Below are positions 8,249 to 15,815 of a stretch of DNA of 64,000 nt, piece by piece. The stretch is taken from assembly GCA_036261625.1 (NCBI GenBank), contig DATAKL010000010.1, forward strand, positions 34,067 through 98,066, written 5' to 3'. The notes under the pieces were generated by a model. The model saw only the letters and a program-made list of their open reading frames with translations, was not told the origin of the DNA and searched no databases. The DNA comes from JAAXKN01 sp036261625 (lineage in GTDB: Bacteria > Bacteroidota > Ignavibacteria > Ignavibacteriales > SURF-24). A program made the translations under genes and the position numbers. Position 1 is the first letter of the stretch. The number at the start of each line of letters is the position of its first letter.

Positions 8249-8837
8249 TTTTTACCTGTTCAATTGCTTCTTTTAGAACTGCCATCATCTCCTCCTTTTT
8301 CCTGCACATAAGTAGCTTGTTTATAATCTTGACCGGCACAGAGTCCAAAGCCTTACTGAATATCGTAATTATATTCATCCAGTTATCCTCAACAAGATCC
8401 ACCGGAAGAAAGCTTTCCATTTCATTCATCAGCTTTATTTCTTCACGCTTAGCCTTTAGGTTTAGAAGGCTGTCCTTTGCAGATATGGAATTATCTCCTC
8501 CGGCCTTTGCCTTCTTGATCTCTTCATCCTTATAATCCAGATACGCGTGTATAAATGCCACGCGGTTATACTTCCCATGGCTTACCTTCGGGAATCCCTT
8601 CTCTGCAGCAAGCTTGTTCACATAGCGCTCCGTTTTATTTATAAGGAGCGCCATGTCGCTCACCGATCCAAACTCGGCCCTGTCCTTCAGATAAGCTATA
8701 TACCAGTGAACACACTCGGTTGCATTAAATTTATTCTGGCCCTCTTTGGGCATACCTTCCTTGACAAACTTCTTTACATCGTACTCGGTTACTTTAAGAA
8801 GCTCAGCTATTTGTTTTGTACTTGCGAAATTTGCCAT
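8178..8837 (-). CDS. Terminase small subunit, Nu1-like
   Basis: This 219-residue protein carries two winged-helix-like DNA-binding segments in tandem. One is at residues 1-50 ('STKQIAELLKVTEYDVKKFVKEGMP') and one at 58-105 ('SVSDMALLINKTERYVNKLAAEKGFPKV'). A helical C-terminal half follows (about 120-200). Nu1 has one such domain, so the duplication makes this protein longer than lambda's 181 residues. Small subunits bind cos and recruit gpA. Its last 71 bases overlap the large-subunit gene, consistent with translational coupling. Confidence 0.8.
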   Translation of the reverse strand: MANFASTKQIAELLKVTEYDVKKFVKEGMPKEGQNKFNATECVHWYIAYLKDRAEFGSVSDMALLINKTERYVNKLAAEKGFPKVSHGKYNRVAFIHAYLDYKDEEIKKAKAGGDNSISAKDSLLNLKAKREEIKLMNEMESFLPVDLVEDNWMNIITIFSKALDSVPVKIINKLLMCRKKEEMMAVLKEAIEQVKNVLYQSNIEAKLPKSDSGRNSKG

Positions 8838-8858
8838 TGAAATTACTGCCGTTTAGAA

Positions 8859-9503
8859 TTATTTAATGCCCAGTTTGCCAAGTATGGCTTTTGAAATGCT
8901 TAACTTATCGTAGCCGGCTGTGGCCTTGATGTTCTCGATCCACTCCTCATACTTATCACGGTCCACCAGGATCCTGTATTCCCCGATGGTGAGATAAATA
9001 TCCTTAAGGTTCTTAGCTATTTCTGTGACGTTTCCTTCTTCATCCGCCTCCTCATCAGGGAGAAGGAGGGACAGGTCCATACCTGAGAATTCGGTTTCCT
9101 TTTCGATGTCGTTTATGAGGAGGTTGTTTAAGTCCAGATATTCCTTAAGGCCTGTGGGATTAACCTTTGCGTAATTGCTGCTGTAGATAAGGACGAGCCT
9201 TGCGGCTTCCTTTTTGTTCTTGCAGTCTATGTAGTTGGCCGGCAGCTTCTCCGGGATCAGGACGCCTTCCGTCTCCAGTTCCGTCATTGCTATCTTGCGC
9301 GTGCGGCCGTCCAGGATCCATTCTTTCCCTTTGGAATCCTTCCATACGTTAAAGGGCTGGATGAAATTATTCCTGACAAGTGAGTTCTTTAATTTTGCCA
9401 TATCCTCAAGGCTGATATCCTTCAGCCGATCGTTCTGCAGCCATTCAAGAGAGCGCCATTTGACGGGCTTCTGAGCGGTTATCTTACTCTTAATTTCCTT
9501 CAT
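8859..9503 (-). CDS. ParB/Srx-fold nuclease-like phage protein
   Basis: This 214-residue protein has an N-terminal ParB-like domain (about 20-110), including 'MAKLKNSLVRNNFIQPFNVWKDSKGKEWILDGRTRK', the counterpart of the idGhhR motif of ParB-like proteins. A helical region and a C-terminal segment follow. Such short ParB-like proteins are frequent next to phage terminase genes. Proposed roles include DNA nicking, packaging and modification, but none is established for this one. The gene lies 21 bases upstream of the terminase small subunit, and GC-rich non-coding DNA lies before it. A second, full-length ParB is encoded at 17,344-18,915. Confidence 0.75.
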   Translation of the reverse strand: MKEIKSKITAQKPVKWRSLEWLQNDRLKDISLEDMAKLKNSLVRNNFIQPFNVWKDSKGKEWILDGRTRKIAMTELETEGVLIPEKLPANYIDCKNKKEAARLVLIYSSNYAKVNPTGLKEYLDLNNLLINDIEKETEFSGMDLSLLLPDEEADEEGNVTEIAKNLKDIYLTIGEYRILVDRDKYEEWIENIKATAGYDKLSISKAILGKLGIK

Positions 9504-9670
9504 ATTGAGAGACCTCTACAAATTAAAAAGAATAGAACTGTGAAATTTTTTTTCAAATCGTCGAGCGATCCCGGGGCGACCCGGCACCCATTTGGCTATT
9601 CCGGGGGAAGGACCCGTGACCGCCGTCACAAACGCAAAAACCGTGTTTTTGTAAGGAAATCCCTTATCCG
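9504..9670. other. GC-rich non-coding gap, candidate packaging (cos) region
   Basis: This 167-base gap is the longest in the late leftward operon. Its middle (about 9,560-9,620) is much richer in G and C than the flanks, with clusters such as CCCGGGGCGACCCGG and CCGGGGGAAGGACCCG. A 7-bp hairpin, CAAAAAC-CGT-GTTTTTG (9,635-9,651), follows. It lies one gene upstream of the small terminase, near where lambda-type phages have cos. Both cos and a regulatory or terminator function are possible. The cos reading is inference. Confidence 0.35.
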
Positions 9671-10324
9671 TCACTGCGGTTTCCTCCTCTCGAGCTCATG
9701 CTTGAGGCGTTTGAAGTATTCTTCTTTGAATGTTTTGTCCATTGAATCAATAACCTTGCTTCCGCCTGATTTGGGCAGGGTAATGCGTGTAAGCGAAAGG
9801 CCGAAGAGCTCCTTTATAATTTCCTTACCCTTGGAGTTTATCCTGTCCGTCCTGATGAACACCCCGATATGGCCGCCCTTGCCTACAGTGGCAATAAATG
9901 AGCCCTTCTGGTTATCAGCTGAGCGGTAGAGCTTCCTTTCCCCGCGGGCTACAGTTGCCTTTACGCCCTGGTTAAAGCGTGGTCCTGAGTTCTTCTTCAG
10001 CCGTCCCGACTTTGTATAAAGCTTCGGGCGTCCGGGTTTGCCTGTCTGGGTGGCATTGAAGTCATAAAGGGGGAATTCCGCGGCTCTAACCTTCACAATT
10101 ACAAAGGGCTGATCGGCTTTAGCCTTGGCGAAGATAAGGAAGCTTTTATCCAGATCCCTTTTCTTTACGTTGTATCGCTCACGGATGAGCGAGCTCCCCC
10201 GGGTGACGGCAGTATCCGCGGCCCTGTTTGCAGCGGCTATGCTTGATATTTCAATGGTCCGGCCGAGTTCCTTAAAGGAAAACCTATTGCCGCTTCCGTT
10301 TATCCTGTTTCCCATGTTTAGCAT
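9671..10324 (-). CDS. Minor tail / tail-completion protein, gpZ family
   Basis: This 217-residue, strongly basic protein has the gpZ pattern: an Ala-rich N-terminal helix ('IAAANRAADTAVTRGSSLIRERYNVKKRDLDKSF'), a strand-rich middle with many Lys/Arg ('GRPKLYTKSGRLKKNSGPRF') and a C-terminal helix rich in Arg and Lys. gpZ acts in tail completion before head joining. In lambda it lies between FII and U; here it is upstream of the terminase genes, away from the other head-tail genes. Its start overlaps the DUF1064 gene by 41 bases. Confidence 0.7.
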   Translation of the reverse strand: MLNMGNRINGSGNRFSFKELGRTIEISSIAAANRAADTAVTRGSSLIRERYNVKKRDLDKSFLIFAKAKADQPFVIVKVRAAEFPLYDFNATQTGKPGRPKLYTKSGRLKKNSGPRFNQGVKATVARGERKLYRSADNQKGSFIATVGKGGHIGVFIRTDRINSKGKEIIKELFGLSLTRITLPKSGGSKVIDSMDKTFKEEYFKRLKHELERRKPQ

Positions 10325-10757
10325 CCTTTTTATAAATTACTGTTAATATTGCCTCGGGCTCCTTATGCTTCATCATGAGCCGGAAGAGCTTGTATTTTAG
10401 CTTCCAGTCGCGCGTTGGCATGCCCTTTATTTCAACATATTCTTTCCTGCCGTCCAGGTGATGTAATACAAAATCCATTTTATAAATGCATATCTTTTCA
10501 CCCAGAAGGATGATCGGAATTACTACCTGTCTCTCCCAGTCTTTGATTTCTCCAGCCATTTTCCTTAAAATAAGACTGTGAGCATATTGGGCCTCAAACT
10601 TGCTATCGTACTTAATCCCGCCGGTCTCTGTAACGACATTGAAATACTTATTCAGCTTCAGCTTTTCTTCTGGTTTCTCTTCAGACTGCACAGGATCGAT
10701 TATACGGCAGTTTTTCAGCTGCAGGATATCATTTAGCGTCCATTTCTGTTTTTTCAT
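10284..10757 (-). CDS. DUF1064 family, PD-(D/E)XK nuclease-like protein
   Basis: This 157-residue protein matches the phage DUF1064 family. It has 'YDSKFEAQYAHSLILRKMAGEIKDWERQV' (about 48-78), then 'YKMDFVLHHLDGRKEYVEIKG' (about 92-112). The acidic residues of SKFEAQ, the D of KMDF and the E-x-K of EYVEIKG form a plausible restriction-fold active site. Family members are thought to be Holliday-junction- or recombination-type nucleases, but the substrate here is not known. Length is typical. The gene ends within gpZ, so the two are likely co-translated. Confidence 0.75.
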   Translation of the reverse strand: MKKQKWTLNDILQLKNCRIIDPVQSEEKPEEKLKLNKYFNVVTETGGIKYDSKFEAQYAHSLILRKMAGEIKDWERQVVIPIILLGEKICIYKMDFVLHHLDGRKEYVEIKGMPTRDWKLKYKLFRLMMKHKEPEAILTVIYKKDAKHGKQDKRKRQ

Positions 10758-10759
10758 GT

Positions 10760-10990
10760 CTAATAGCGCAGATAAGCAAAATTCGTACGTGTTTTAACAT
10801 AGTGCGGGCATGTGTCAAAGTGCTTGGTGTGTAACATCGGATCGTAGTCTACAGTCAGCTCCATCATAAGGCTTTGTCTGTCGGCTCTGGGGATTGATTC
10901 CAGATTAACAGGCACGTTTTTCCCTTTATTCTTCAGCCATACGATCTGTTTTCCGCAATGCTTGCATGTGGTCCAGTAATTTCTAGCCAT
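10760..10990 (-). CDS. Small zinc-ribbon phage protein (paralogue of 13,022-13,228)
   Basis: The 76-residue product begins MARNYWTTCKHCGKQI. It carries a CxxC pair, an 'IPVNxES'-like middle (VPVNLES) and a C-terminal H-x3-H-x3-C (HTKHFDTC), a likely zinc site. The ATG at 10,990 was chosen over one ten codons earlier because GAGAGAG precedes it and the earlier one would overlap the upstream gene. The same C..C/PVNxES/H..HF..CP pattern recurs at 13,022-13,228. Function unknown; small zinc-ribbon proteins of this kind are frequent in early phage regions. Confidence 0.7.
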   Translation of the reverse strand: MARNYWTTCKHCGKQIVWLKNKGKNVPVNLESIPRADRQSLMMELTVDYDPMLHTKHFDTCPHYVKTRTNFAYLRY

Positions 10991-11006
10991 TATTGTTCTC
11001 TCTCGG

Positions 11007-11255
11007 TTAAAATCCATCAAATTCAGGAAGATTATCTACTTCATCCTCTTCCATTTCATCTACTTCGATCATGAATCTATCCCCAAGCCCTGCCTCTTTA
11101 ACTTCTTCAGCTATAGTAGCAAAATCATCAGCCTTTGCTACTAAACAACTGGGCTGGACCTCGTATAGATCATTTTTTATTCCTGCTGCGATAGCAAGTT
11201 CAGATTGTTTTACTTTATTCATAGTGAAGAGCCTGAATACTTTGACTTTTGACAT
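11007..11255 (-). CDS. Unknown acidic phage protein
   Basis: This 82-residue protein has a basic N-terminal part (MSKVKVFRLFTMNKVKQSE) and a very acidic C-terminus (EVDEMEEDEVDNLPEFDGF). There is no recognisable domain. It lies between the ASCH-domain gene (10-base gap) and the zinc-ribbon gene in the leftward early-to-middle cluster. An acidic tail of this kind occurs in DNA-mimic and single-strand-binding partner proteins, but that is only a possibility. Confidence 0.6.
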   Translation of the reverse strand: MSKVKVFRLFTMNKVKQSELAIAAGIKNDLYEVQPSCLVAKADDFATIAEEVKEAGLGDRFMIEVDEMEEDEVDNLPEFDGF

Positions 11256-11265
11256 TTCACACCCC

Positions 11266-11682
11266 TTAATTTTTAATTTGGAAATACCATACTCCCTGAT
11301 GACCTTCTGCCGGCAGGGGAGTATTGAATTGTTTAATATCTGAGAGAATAAGACCGTATCTTAAGTCAGGCGGGCAGATGATGAGCGCCTTCCTGGAGTC
11401 ATCCCAGCTGAGGGCTCTGTGATCATCCACGTGAGCTGTTCCAAGGATACGGCCTCCGGGAAGTTTCCCTTCCTTGTACATAATCAGCGTTTCAGCTTTC
11501 TGATTTGGCGTGAGGAAACTATCTGCAGCTTTTATAGCATCCGGATCCCAGAACTTTCCGGCGTGAATGCCTATGGTTTCACCCTTGAGGATTGCAAATT
11601 TGTTGTGGATTCTGGTTTCTATGGTTTTCCAGTTCCAAATTACCCAGTAGGCCCAAGGCCTGTAAAGCGTAATAACTTTCAT
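11266..11682 (-). CDS. ASCH-domain protein
   Basis: This 138-residue protein is an ASCH domain, an RNA-binding fold related to PUA. It shows the start 'ITLYRPWAYWVIWNWKTIETRIHN' (the conserved PWA...G/NxKxxExR signature), then 'GETIGIHAGKFWD' and 'GRILGTAHVDDH'. The end is 'EGHQGVWYFQI'. ASCH proteins are found in phages and bacteria, with proposed roles in RNA processing or translation. Some are ribonucleases. The gene overlaps the upstream cysteine-rich gene by four bases, so translation is probably coupled. Confidence 0.8.
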   Translation of the reverse strand: MKVITLYRPWAYWVIWNWKTIETRIHNKFAILKGETIGIHAGKFWDPDAIKAADSFLTPNQKAETLIMYKEGKLPGGRILGTAHVDDHRALSWDDSRKALIICPPDLRYGLILSDIKQFNTPLPAEGHQGVWYFQIKN

Positions 11683-11939
11683 TTTACAGCACCTGCCAGC
11701 TTTTTCTTTAATGCTTTCATAGGGGGGACAAATACCCTGTCTATGATAATTGAAAGTTCCATATAAGCAGGGACTTTAATATGCAGCCTTTTGTACCTGT
11801 TATGAGGCTCTTTAGCCAGGATATGACACCTGAAGCATCTTTCAGCCTTAGGATTCCTGTTTAACAGGTTCTGCTTTAATTTCCTGCTGCAGTCCTTGCA
11901 GCACTTATCAGAAAGAATTTTACAGTCAACTTTAGCCAT
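11679..11939 (-). CDS. Cysteine-rich small phage protein
   Basis: This 86-residue basic protein has six cysteines in its N-terminal half: C6, then CCKDC and CFRCH patterns ('SDKCCKDCSRKL...AERCFRCHI'). It likely binds zinc. The rest is basic with a short hydrophobic stretch (AYMELSIIIDRVFVPPM). No family is recognised. It ends inside the ASCH gene (4-base overlap), placing it in the same translational unit. Confidence 0.6.
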   Translation of the reverse strand: MAKVDCKILSDKCCKDCSRKLKQNLLNRNPKAERCFRCHILAKEPHNRYKRLHIKVPAYMELSIIIDRVFVPPMKALKKKLAGAVK

Positions 11940-11958
11940 TTCTAACTCCGGAAATGAT

Positions 11959-12252
11959 TTATAAAAGTTTTAATTGCTCAGTTACCGTTGTAAAATCAAT
12001 TTTGAAATGATCATGGGGAAGTCCCTCCTTTATCAGCTTTTCAGCGCAGCTGTTGCATATAGCTTTACTGCCCTTGCTGGTCATAATGGCGGATATTCTT
12101 TCATCGGGGATCAGAGCGAACTTACGTTCACAGCATAAACATTCTTTACTTCCATAGCTCAGAGGCCATGTGTTTATAAACAGATCTCTCGAATAGCATT
12201 CAAAGGCTATCCGGTAAAAGGTGTAAAGGGAGGCCTTTTTTAAGAATCTCAC
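11959..12252 (-). CDS. Cysteine-rich small phage protein with GTG start
   Basis: This 97-residue protein contains a C-x-C-C / C-x2-C arrangement ('KECLCCERKFALIPDER...AICNSCAEKL'), a probable treble-clef or ribbon zinc site. The start is GTG at 12,252, overlapping the TGA of the 43-residue membrane protein gene as GTGA, so translation is probably coupled. No family is recognised. Confidence 0.6.
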   Translation of the reverse strand: MRFLKKASLYTFYRIAFECYSRDLFINTWPLSYGSKECLCCERKFALIPDERISAIMTSKGSKAICNSCAEKLIKEGLPHDHFKIDFTTVTEQLKLL

Positions 12253-12380
12253 GGCCTGCCTCCGTTTTTGGGCTCCCCGTAGTGGAAGCCGTCGGCGTCT
12301 TCGTAGCCCATTGGGGCCGTACCAAAAGCAACTACTATAAAAACTATCCAGACGAACAAATAAGCGAGTAACCAGATCAT
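12249..12380 (-). CDS. 43-residue single-pass membrane protein
   Basis: This short frame on the minus strand begins MIWLLAYLFVWIVFIVVAFG and continues with a hydrophilic tail (TAPMGYEDADGFHYGEPKNGGRP). GGGAGG lies seven bases before the ATG, a clear ribosome site. Its stop overlaps the next gene's GTG. One transmembrane helix and a short tail fit a small phage membrane protein such as a holin or an inhibitor, but the function is unknown. Confidence 0.6.
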   Translation of the reverse strand: MIWLLAYLFVWIVFIVVAFGTAPMGYEDADGFHYGEPKNGGRP

Positions 12381-12396
12381 GATGAGCCTCCCTGGT

Positions 12397-12570
12397 TTAT
12401 TTTTTATTCTTCTTCGGACCCTGTTTGCTATAGTGCCAGAAACATTTTGGGCAGTAAATGGTATGTCCTTCCTGAATAAGGGTTTTACTGCCGCAAGCCC
12501 TGCGCGTGCATCTTTTGTTTAGAATAAAGATCTTGCGCTTGTATTCAGCCCTTTGCCTGGTGCATTCCAT
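12397..12570 (-). CDS. 57-residue basic zinc-finger-like protein
   Basis: This short minus-strand frame has four cysteines that could bind zinc (C21-x4-C26, then C40-P-K-C43) with many Lys/Arg. Its ATG overlaps the stop of the 151-residue gene as TAATG, the hallmark of coupled translation. It ends 16 bases before the membrane-protein start. No family is recognised; a small DNA- or RNA-binding protein is plausible. Confidence 0.55.
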   Translation of the reverse strand: MECTRQRAEYKRKIFILNKRCTRRACGSKTLIQEGHTIYCPKCFWHYSKQGPKKNKK

Positions 12571-13025
12571 TATTTGGACTCCTTCAGCTTTTCGATCTCT
12601 TCTTCCAGCAACTTTTCCTTAGCTGTCCATTCCTCAAGCTTTTCAACCAGACGTTTATAGACGGGATCTTTTGTGTAATTATCCACGAAAAGATTCCCTT
12701 TGCTTTCCTCCCTGAGGGCCCTTATGGCATTCTGGAGCTTGGTGATCATTCTCTTAGCGGATGTAAGTTTAGACATCGGGCCTGACATTAAATTCAAGCC
12801 TGTCTTTTTATCGTAAAAACACCATGACCCATCTACCAGCTGTTTCGGATATTTTACCTGGTAGAGTGCATGCAGATAACGTGTGTACCATTTGTACTTA
12901 TCCAGGAGCTCCCGCCTAAAGTTAATCCTGTGCAGAAAAGTGCGGGTGTGGTAGTCAGGCTGGCCATCCGGATGGATAGGATGGACCACTAAGGTAAATT
13001 CTACCCAGCTCTCAACTTCCATCAC
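12570..13025 (-). CDS. Unknown phage protein with C-terminal coiled coil
   Basis: This 151-residue protein has a beta-rich N-terminal half ('VEFTLVVHPIHPDGQPDYHTRTFLHR...') and a long charged helix from about 110 to the end (LVEKLEEWTAKEKLLEEEIEKL), likely a coiled coil. It overlaps the upstream zinc-ribbon gene by four bases. I do not recognise a family. Its place between zinc-ribbon genes and the helicase-methyltransferase suggests a replication or modification accessory role. Confidence 0.6.
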   Translation of the reverse strand: MMEVESWVEFTLVVHPIHPDGQPDYHTRTFLHRINFRRELLDKYKWYTRYLHALYQVKYPKQLVDGSWCFYDKKTGLNLMSGPMSKLTSAKRMITKLQNAIRALREESKGNLFVDNYTKDPVYKRLVEKLEEWTAKEKLLEEEIEKLKESK

Positions 13026-13228
13026 TTCAGCTCCTTCCTGAATGTCCCTGCGGCCGGACAGTCAGCGAAGTGGGAGATATGGCGGGCCGGGACAAATAAT
13101 CTTTTCAACCCTGCCCTGCAGTCATTTAATTCTGATTCATTAAGAGATTCAGCGTTCACCGGAATAAATCTCCCTTTTTCAGTCTTCAGGAAATAGATTT
13201 CTTTGTTACATGCTCTGCATTGTGCCAT
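13022..13228 (-). CDS. Small zinc-ribbon phage protein (paralogue of 10,760-10,990)
   Basis: The 68-residue product begins MAQCRACNKEIYFLK and shows CxxC, 'FIPVNAES' and 'HISHFADCP', the same order of motifs as the 76-residue protein at 10,760-10,990. The ATG at 13,228 has AAGGAG nine bases upstream, whereas an ATG eleven codons earlier would lie inside the helicase gene without such a site. Two divergent copies in one phage point to an old duplication. Function unknown. Confidence 0.7.
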   Translation of the reverse strand: MAQCRACNKEIYFLKTEKGRFIPVNAESLNESELNDCRAGLKRLFVPARHISHFADCPAAGTFRKELK

Positions 13229-13241
13229 TTTAATGCTCCTT

Positions 13242-15782
13242 TTAAGCTGTTTTCTTTGCAACTTCTTCTATTTCATTAGAGAAAACATCGAATAAAGTAG
13301 GGACACTCACTTCTTCTTCAGCCATTTTCATATATTTAACGCCGGATTTGAAGTACTGCCGGGAAAGCTCTATCCCTATCCCCATGCGGCCGGCTTTTAC
13401 AGCGCAGTATGGGACTGTAAAGAGCCCTGCGAAAGGATCCAGTACAGTATCACCTTCCATGGACCAGTTATCAATGACCCTTTCAACTATATCAAAAGGC
13501 AGGGGGCAGATGTGTTTTTCAGCTTTCTGCTTATTTTGTTCAGCGTTTAATCCTCTCATGTAATTGATATCCGTCCACAGCATATCCGTCCAGCTCTCGG
13601 GCTTTAATGCCATAAAGGAAGAGGGAAGCTTCTTTTTCTCATCCAGCTTTTCACCGAGCTCCTTGTGCAGCTCATAATCATAAATTTCATTCAGATTCCA
13701 GTTCTTAAACCATTCCATGGCCTTGTCAAGGGTCAGTCCTGCCACTTCCTGCGCGGTAAGCATCCTGTTCCCGGATGATCTCCAGAAACTGTGAGCCAGG
13801 AGCTGCCATTTTGCCCGTGTAAAATCTTCCTTGCTTTTCCGGATGGGTTCATCAGCAAAACCTTTGGATAAGTCGGTCTGCTGCTTGCGGAAGATGAGAA
13901 GGTATTCCGGAAGGCCGCAGGACATCTTTGAGGCATCCTTGCATTTTTCAGTCCAGCCGAGCCTGTAGGTCTGATTATTTTCACGTACAACGTCTGTAAC
14001 AACGGTAATGCGTCCTATAAAGAGAAATCCATGCTTCCTGAATGCGGCAGTGCATTCATCCGAGAAAGGATCTATGGTATAACTTCCAAGGCCTGTCATG
14101 GTGGAATATCTTATGCGGTCCTTGACGTGTATTATGGCATTACGCCCGGGCTTAAGTACTCTGTGAAGTTCAGGGATCAGGTAGTCCATCTGCTGCCAGA
14201 AGAAAGCGTTATCCTCATTATGCCCGAAGTCATTATAGCTGGCGCTGTATTCGTAGTGATTACCGAAAGGGATGCTTGTATGAATAAGGCCAACGGAATT
14301 GCTTTCTATGTTCGCCATTTCAAGTACGCAGTCATTATTAACAGCTGTAAAATGTTCCCCGTCAACGACTTCACGCGTGCAGCCGAAACTGCGCTTCATC
14401 TGCTCAATTCTTGCCCTGTATTCAAGGCCGAAGGTGCGGATGATATCTCTCATTTTATCCATCATCTCATTGTGCCTTGCCCATTTATCCTTAAGGGAAT
14501 CTGCAACGGGGCGTTCTTCAGCTGTGTATATGATATGGATATTAACAGGTTTATCCTGGAGAAAACGGTGTATTCTGTGAATGGCCTGTATGAAGTCGTT
14601 AAATTTATAGTCTATCGACATAAAGATTGCATTGTGGCAGTGGCGCTGGAAGTTGCACCCCGATCCGGCTATTTCTGCTTTTGTGGCCAGTATCCTGTAT
14701 TCCCCGCGGGTAAAGCCGAGTATCCTGTTTTCCCTGGTCTCAAGATCCTGCGAACCATAAACAGTTTTAGCATCAGGAATTTCAGCCTCAATGGCCCTTC
14801 TTTCATCTTCCAGAAGGTGCCAAAGAAGATAATGGTCAGTATCATTCATCAGCGATTTAGCATATTCAAGCCTGTCTTTTATGGTAGCCTTTTTAATTCT
14901 GGCAGCTTCCTGAAGTGATGATGCGGCATCGGCAAAGGCCTTCATTTGTCCGTCTTTTTCTTTTATTTCGCCGTAAGTTTCAGCAGATACGCTTATTTCA
15001 TGCCATTCAACGTTCATTTCAGGAAGGCTGTAGCCTTCATCGGAGTATCCAAGGTCAGAAGGCGAAGTAAGGAAGAGTGCCCAGCTGGAAACCCACAGCC
15101 AGAATTCCTGTTCCATGTGAGGATAAAGTGTCAGGTTGCCTGCTTTCTGGCTGTCACGCTGGAAGAACCTTGTAAGAGCCTGTCCGCGGTCCATAACACC
15201 CAGGAATTCAGAGTAATTTACAATTTCGAGGTATTCATTGGGCGCCGGCGTGGCAGTACAAACAAACTTATATTCTATATCGCGGAAGGTATTTATAAAC
15301 TGCTGCGTAGTATCGCTCCCGAGTGATCGAAGGACAGATCCTTCATCCAGTGATACTCCTTTAAGTCCGTAATCCTTTATAAGAGAATTGATATCAAAGT
15401 TTCCGTCCCTGACCCTCTCATAGTTTGTAATGCAGAATGGAGTTCCTGCATTTATGAATTCTTCGGTATTGCGGACGTATTTAATCTTGACTCCCAGCAT
15501 CTTTCCATCCTCTTCAACAAACTGATGCTTAACACCTAAAGGACAGATGAAGAGGAAAGTGCCTTTGTACATCCCAATAATTATCCTGGCTATTTCTATC
15601 TGATCAAAAGTCTTTCCAAGACCGAATGATTTGGCTATGAGACAACGACCGGCCTTCAGGGCCCATACTATCGTGTCCACCTGGTGAGGCTTGGCAAGGG
15701 GATTTATCAATTTTGGGTCTACAGTAAAGCCTTTCTGCTCTGAGAGCTTTATTTTCTTTTCCAGAAATTTCAGATAATCCAT
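13242..15782 (-). CDS. SF2 helicase fused to a DNA methyltransferase
   Basis: This 846-residue protein has two halves. Residues 1-440 are an SF2/SNF2-like helicase: Walker A 'FGLGKTF' (about 53), a degenerate DExx box 'LDEGS' (about 146), 'TATPAPN' (about 177) and 'AIHRIHRF' (about 402). Residues about 470-840 are a beta-type amino-methyltransferase with the catalytic motif first: 'TSIPFGNHYEYS' (about 502) replaces the usual SPPY/F, and the AdoMet motif 'DPFAG' lies near 781. Such fusions occur in phages and may modify or protect phage DNA. The odd motif IV (I for P) may affect activity. It lies directly after the replication initiator. Confidence 0.85.
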   Translation of the reverse strand: MDYLKFLEKKIKLSEQKGFTVDPKLINPLAKPHQVDTIVWALKAGRCLIAKSFGLGKTFDQIEIARIIIGMYKGTFLFICPLGVKHQFVEEDGKMLGVKIKYVRNTEEFINAGTPFCITNYERVRDGNFDINSLIKDYGLKGVSLDEGSVLRSLGSDTTQQFINTFRDIEYKFVCTATPAPNEYLEIVNYSEFLGVMDRGQALTRFFQRDSQKAGNLTLYPHMEQEFWLWVSSWALFLTSPSDLGYSDEGYSLPEMNVEWHEISVSAETYGEIKEKDGQMKAFADAASSLQEAARIKKATIKDRLEYAKSLMNDTDHYLLWHLLEDERRAIEAEIPDAKTVYGSQDLETRENRILGFTRGEYRILATKAEIAGSGCNFQRHCHNAIFMSIDYKFNDFIQAIHRIHRFLQDKPVNIHIIYTAEERPVADSLKDKWARHNEMMDKMRDIIRTFGLEYRARIEQMKRSFGCTREVVDGEHFTAVNNDCVLEMANIESNSVGLIHTSIPFGNHYEYSASYNDFGHNEDNAFFWQQMDYLIPELHRVLKPGRNAIIHVKDRIRYSTMTGLGSYTIDPFSDECTAAFRKHGFLFIGRITVVTDVVRENNQTYRLGWTEKCKDASKMSCGLPEYLLIFRKQQTDLSKGFADEPIRKSKEDFTRAKWQLLAHSFWRSSGNRMLTAQEVAGLTLDKAMEWFKNWNLNEIYDYELHKELGEKLDEKKKLPSSFMALKPESWTDMLWTDINYMRGLNAEQNKQKAEKHICPLPFDIVERVIDNWSMEGDTVLDPFAGLFTVPYCAVKAGRMGIGIELSRQYFKSGVKYMKMAEEEVSVPTLFDVFSNEIEEVAKKTA

Positions 15783-15815
15783 TTATTTTGTCCTTTTGGT
15801 TTTTCTTATTCAGCT

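Noticed and set aside
14031..14918. 295-codon rightward frame opposite the helicase-methyltransferase
   Set aside because: Shadow frame of a strongly supported leftward gene, with no motif and no ribosome site.
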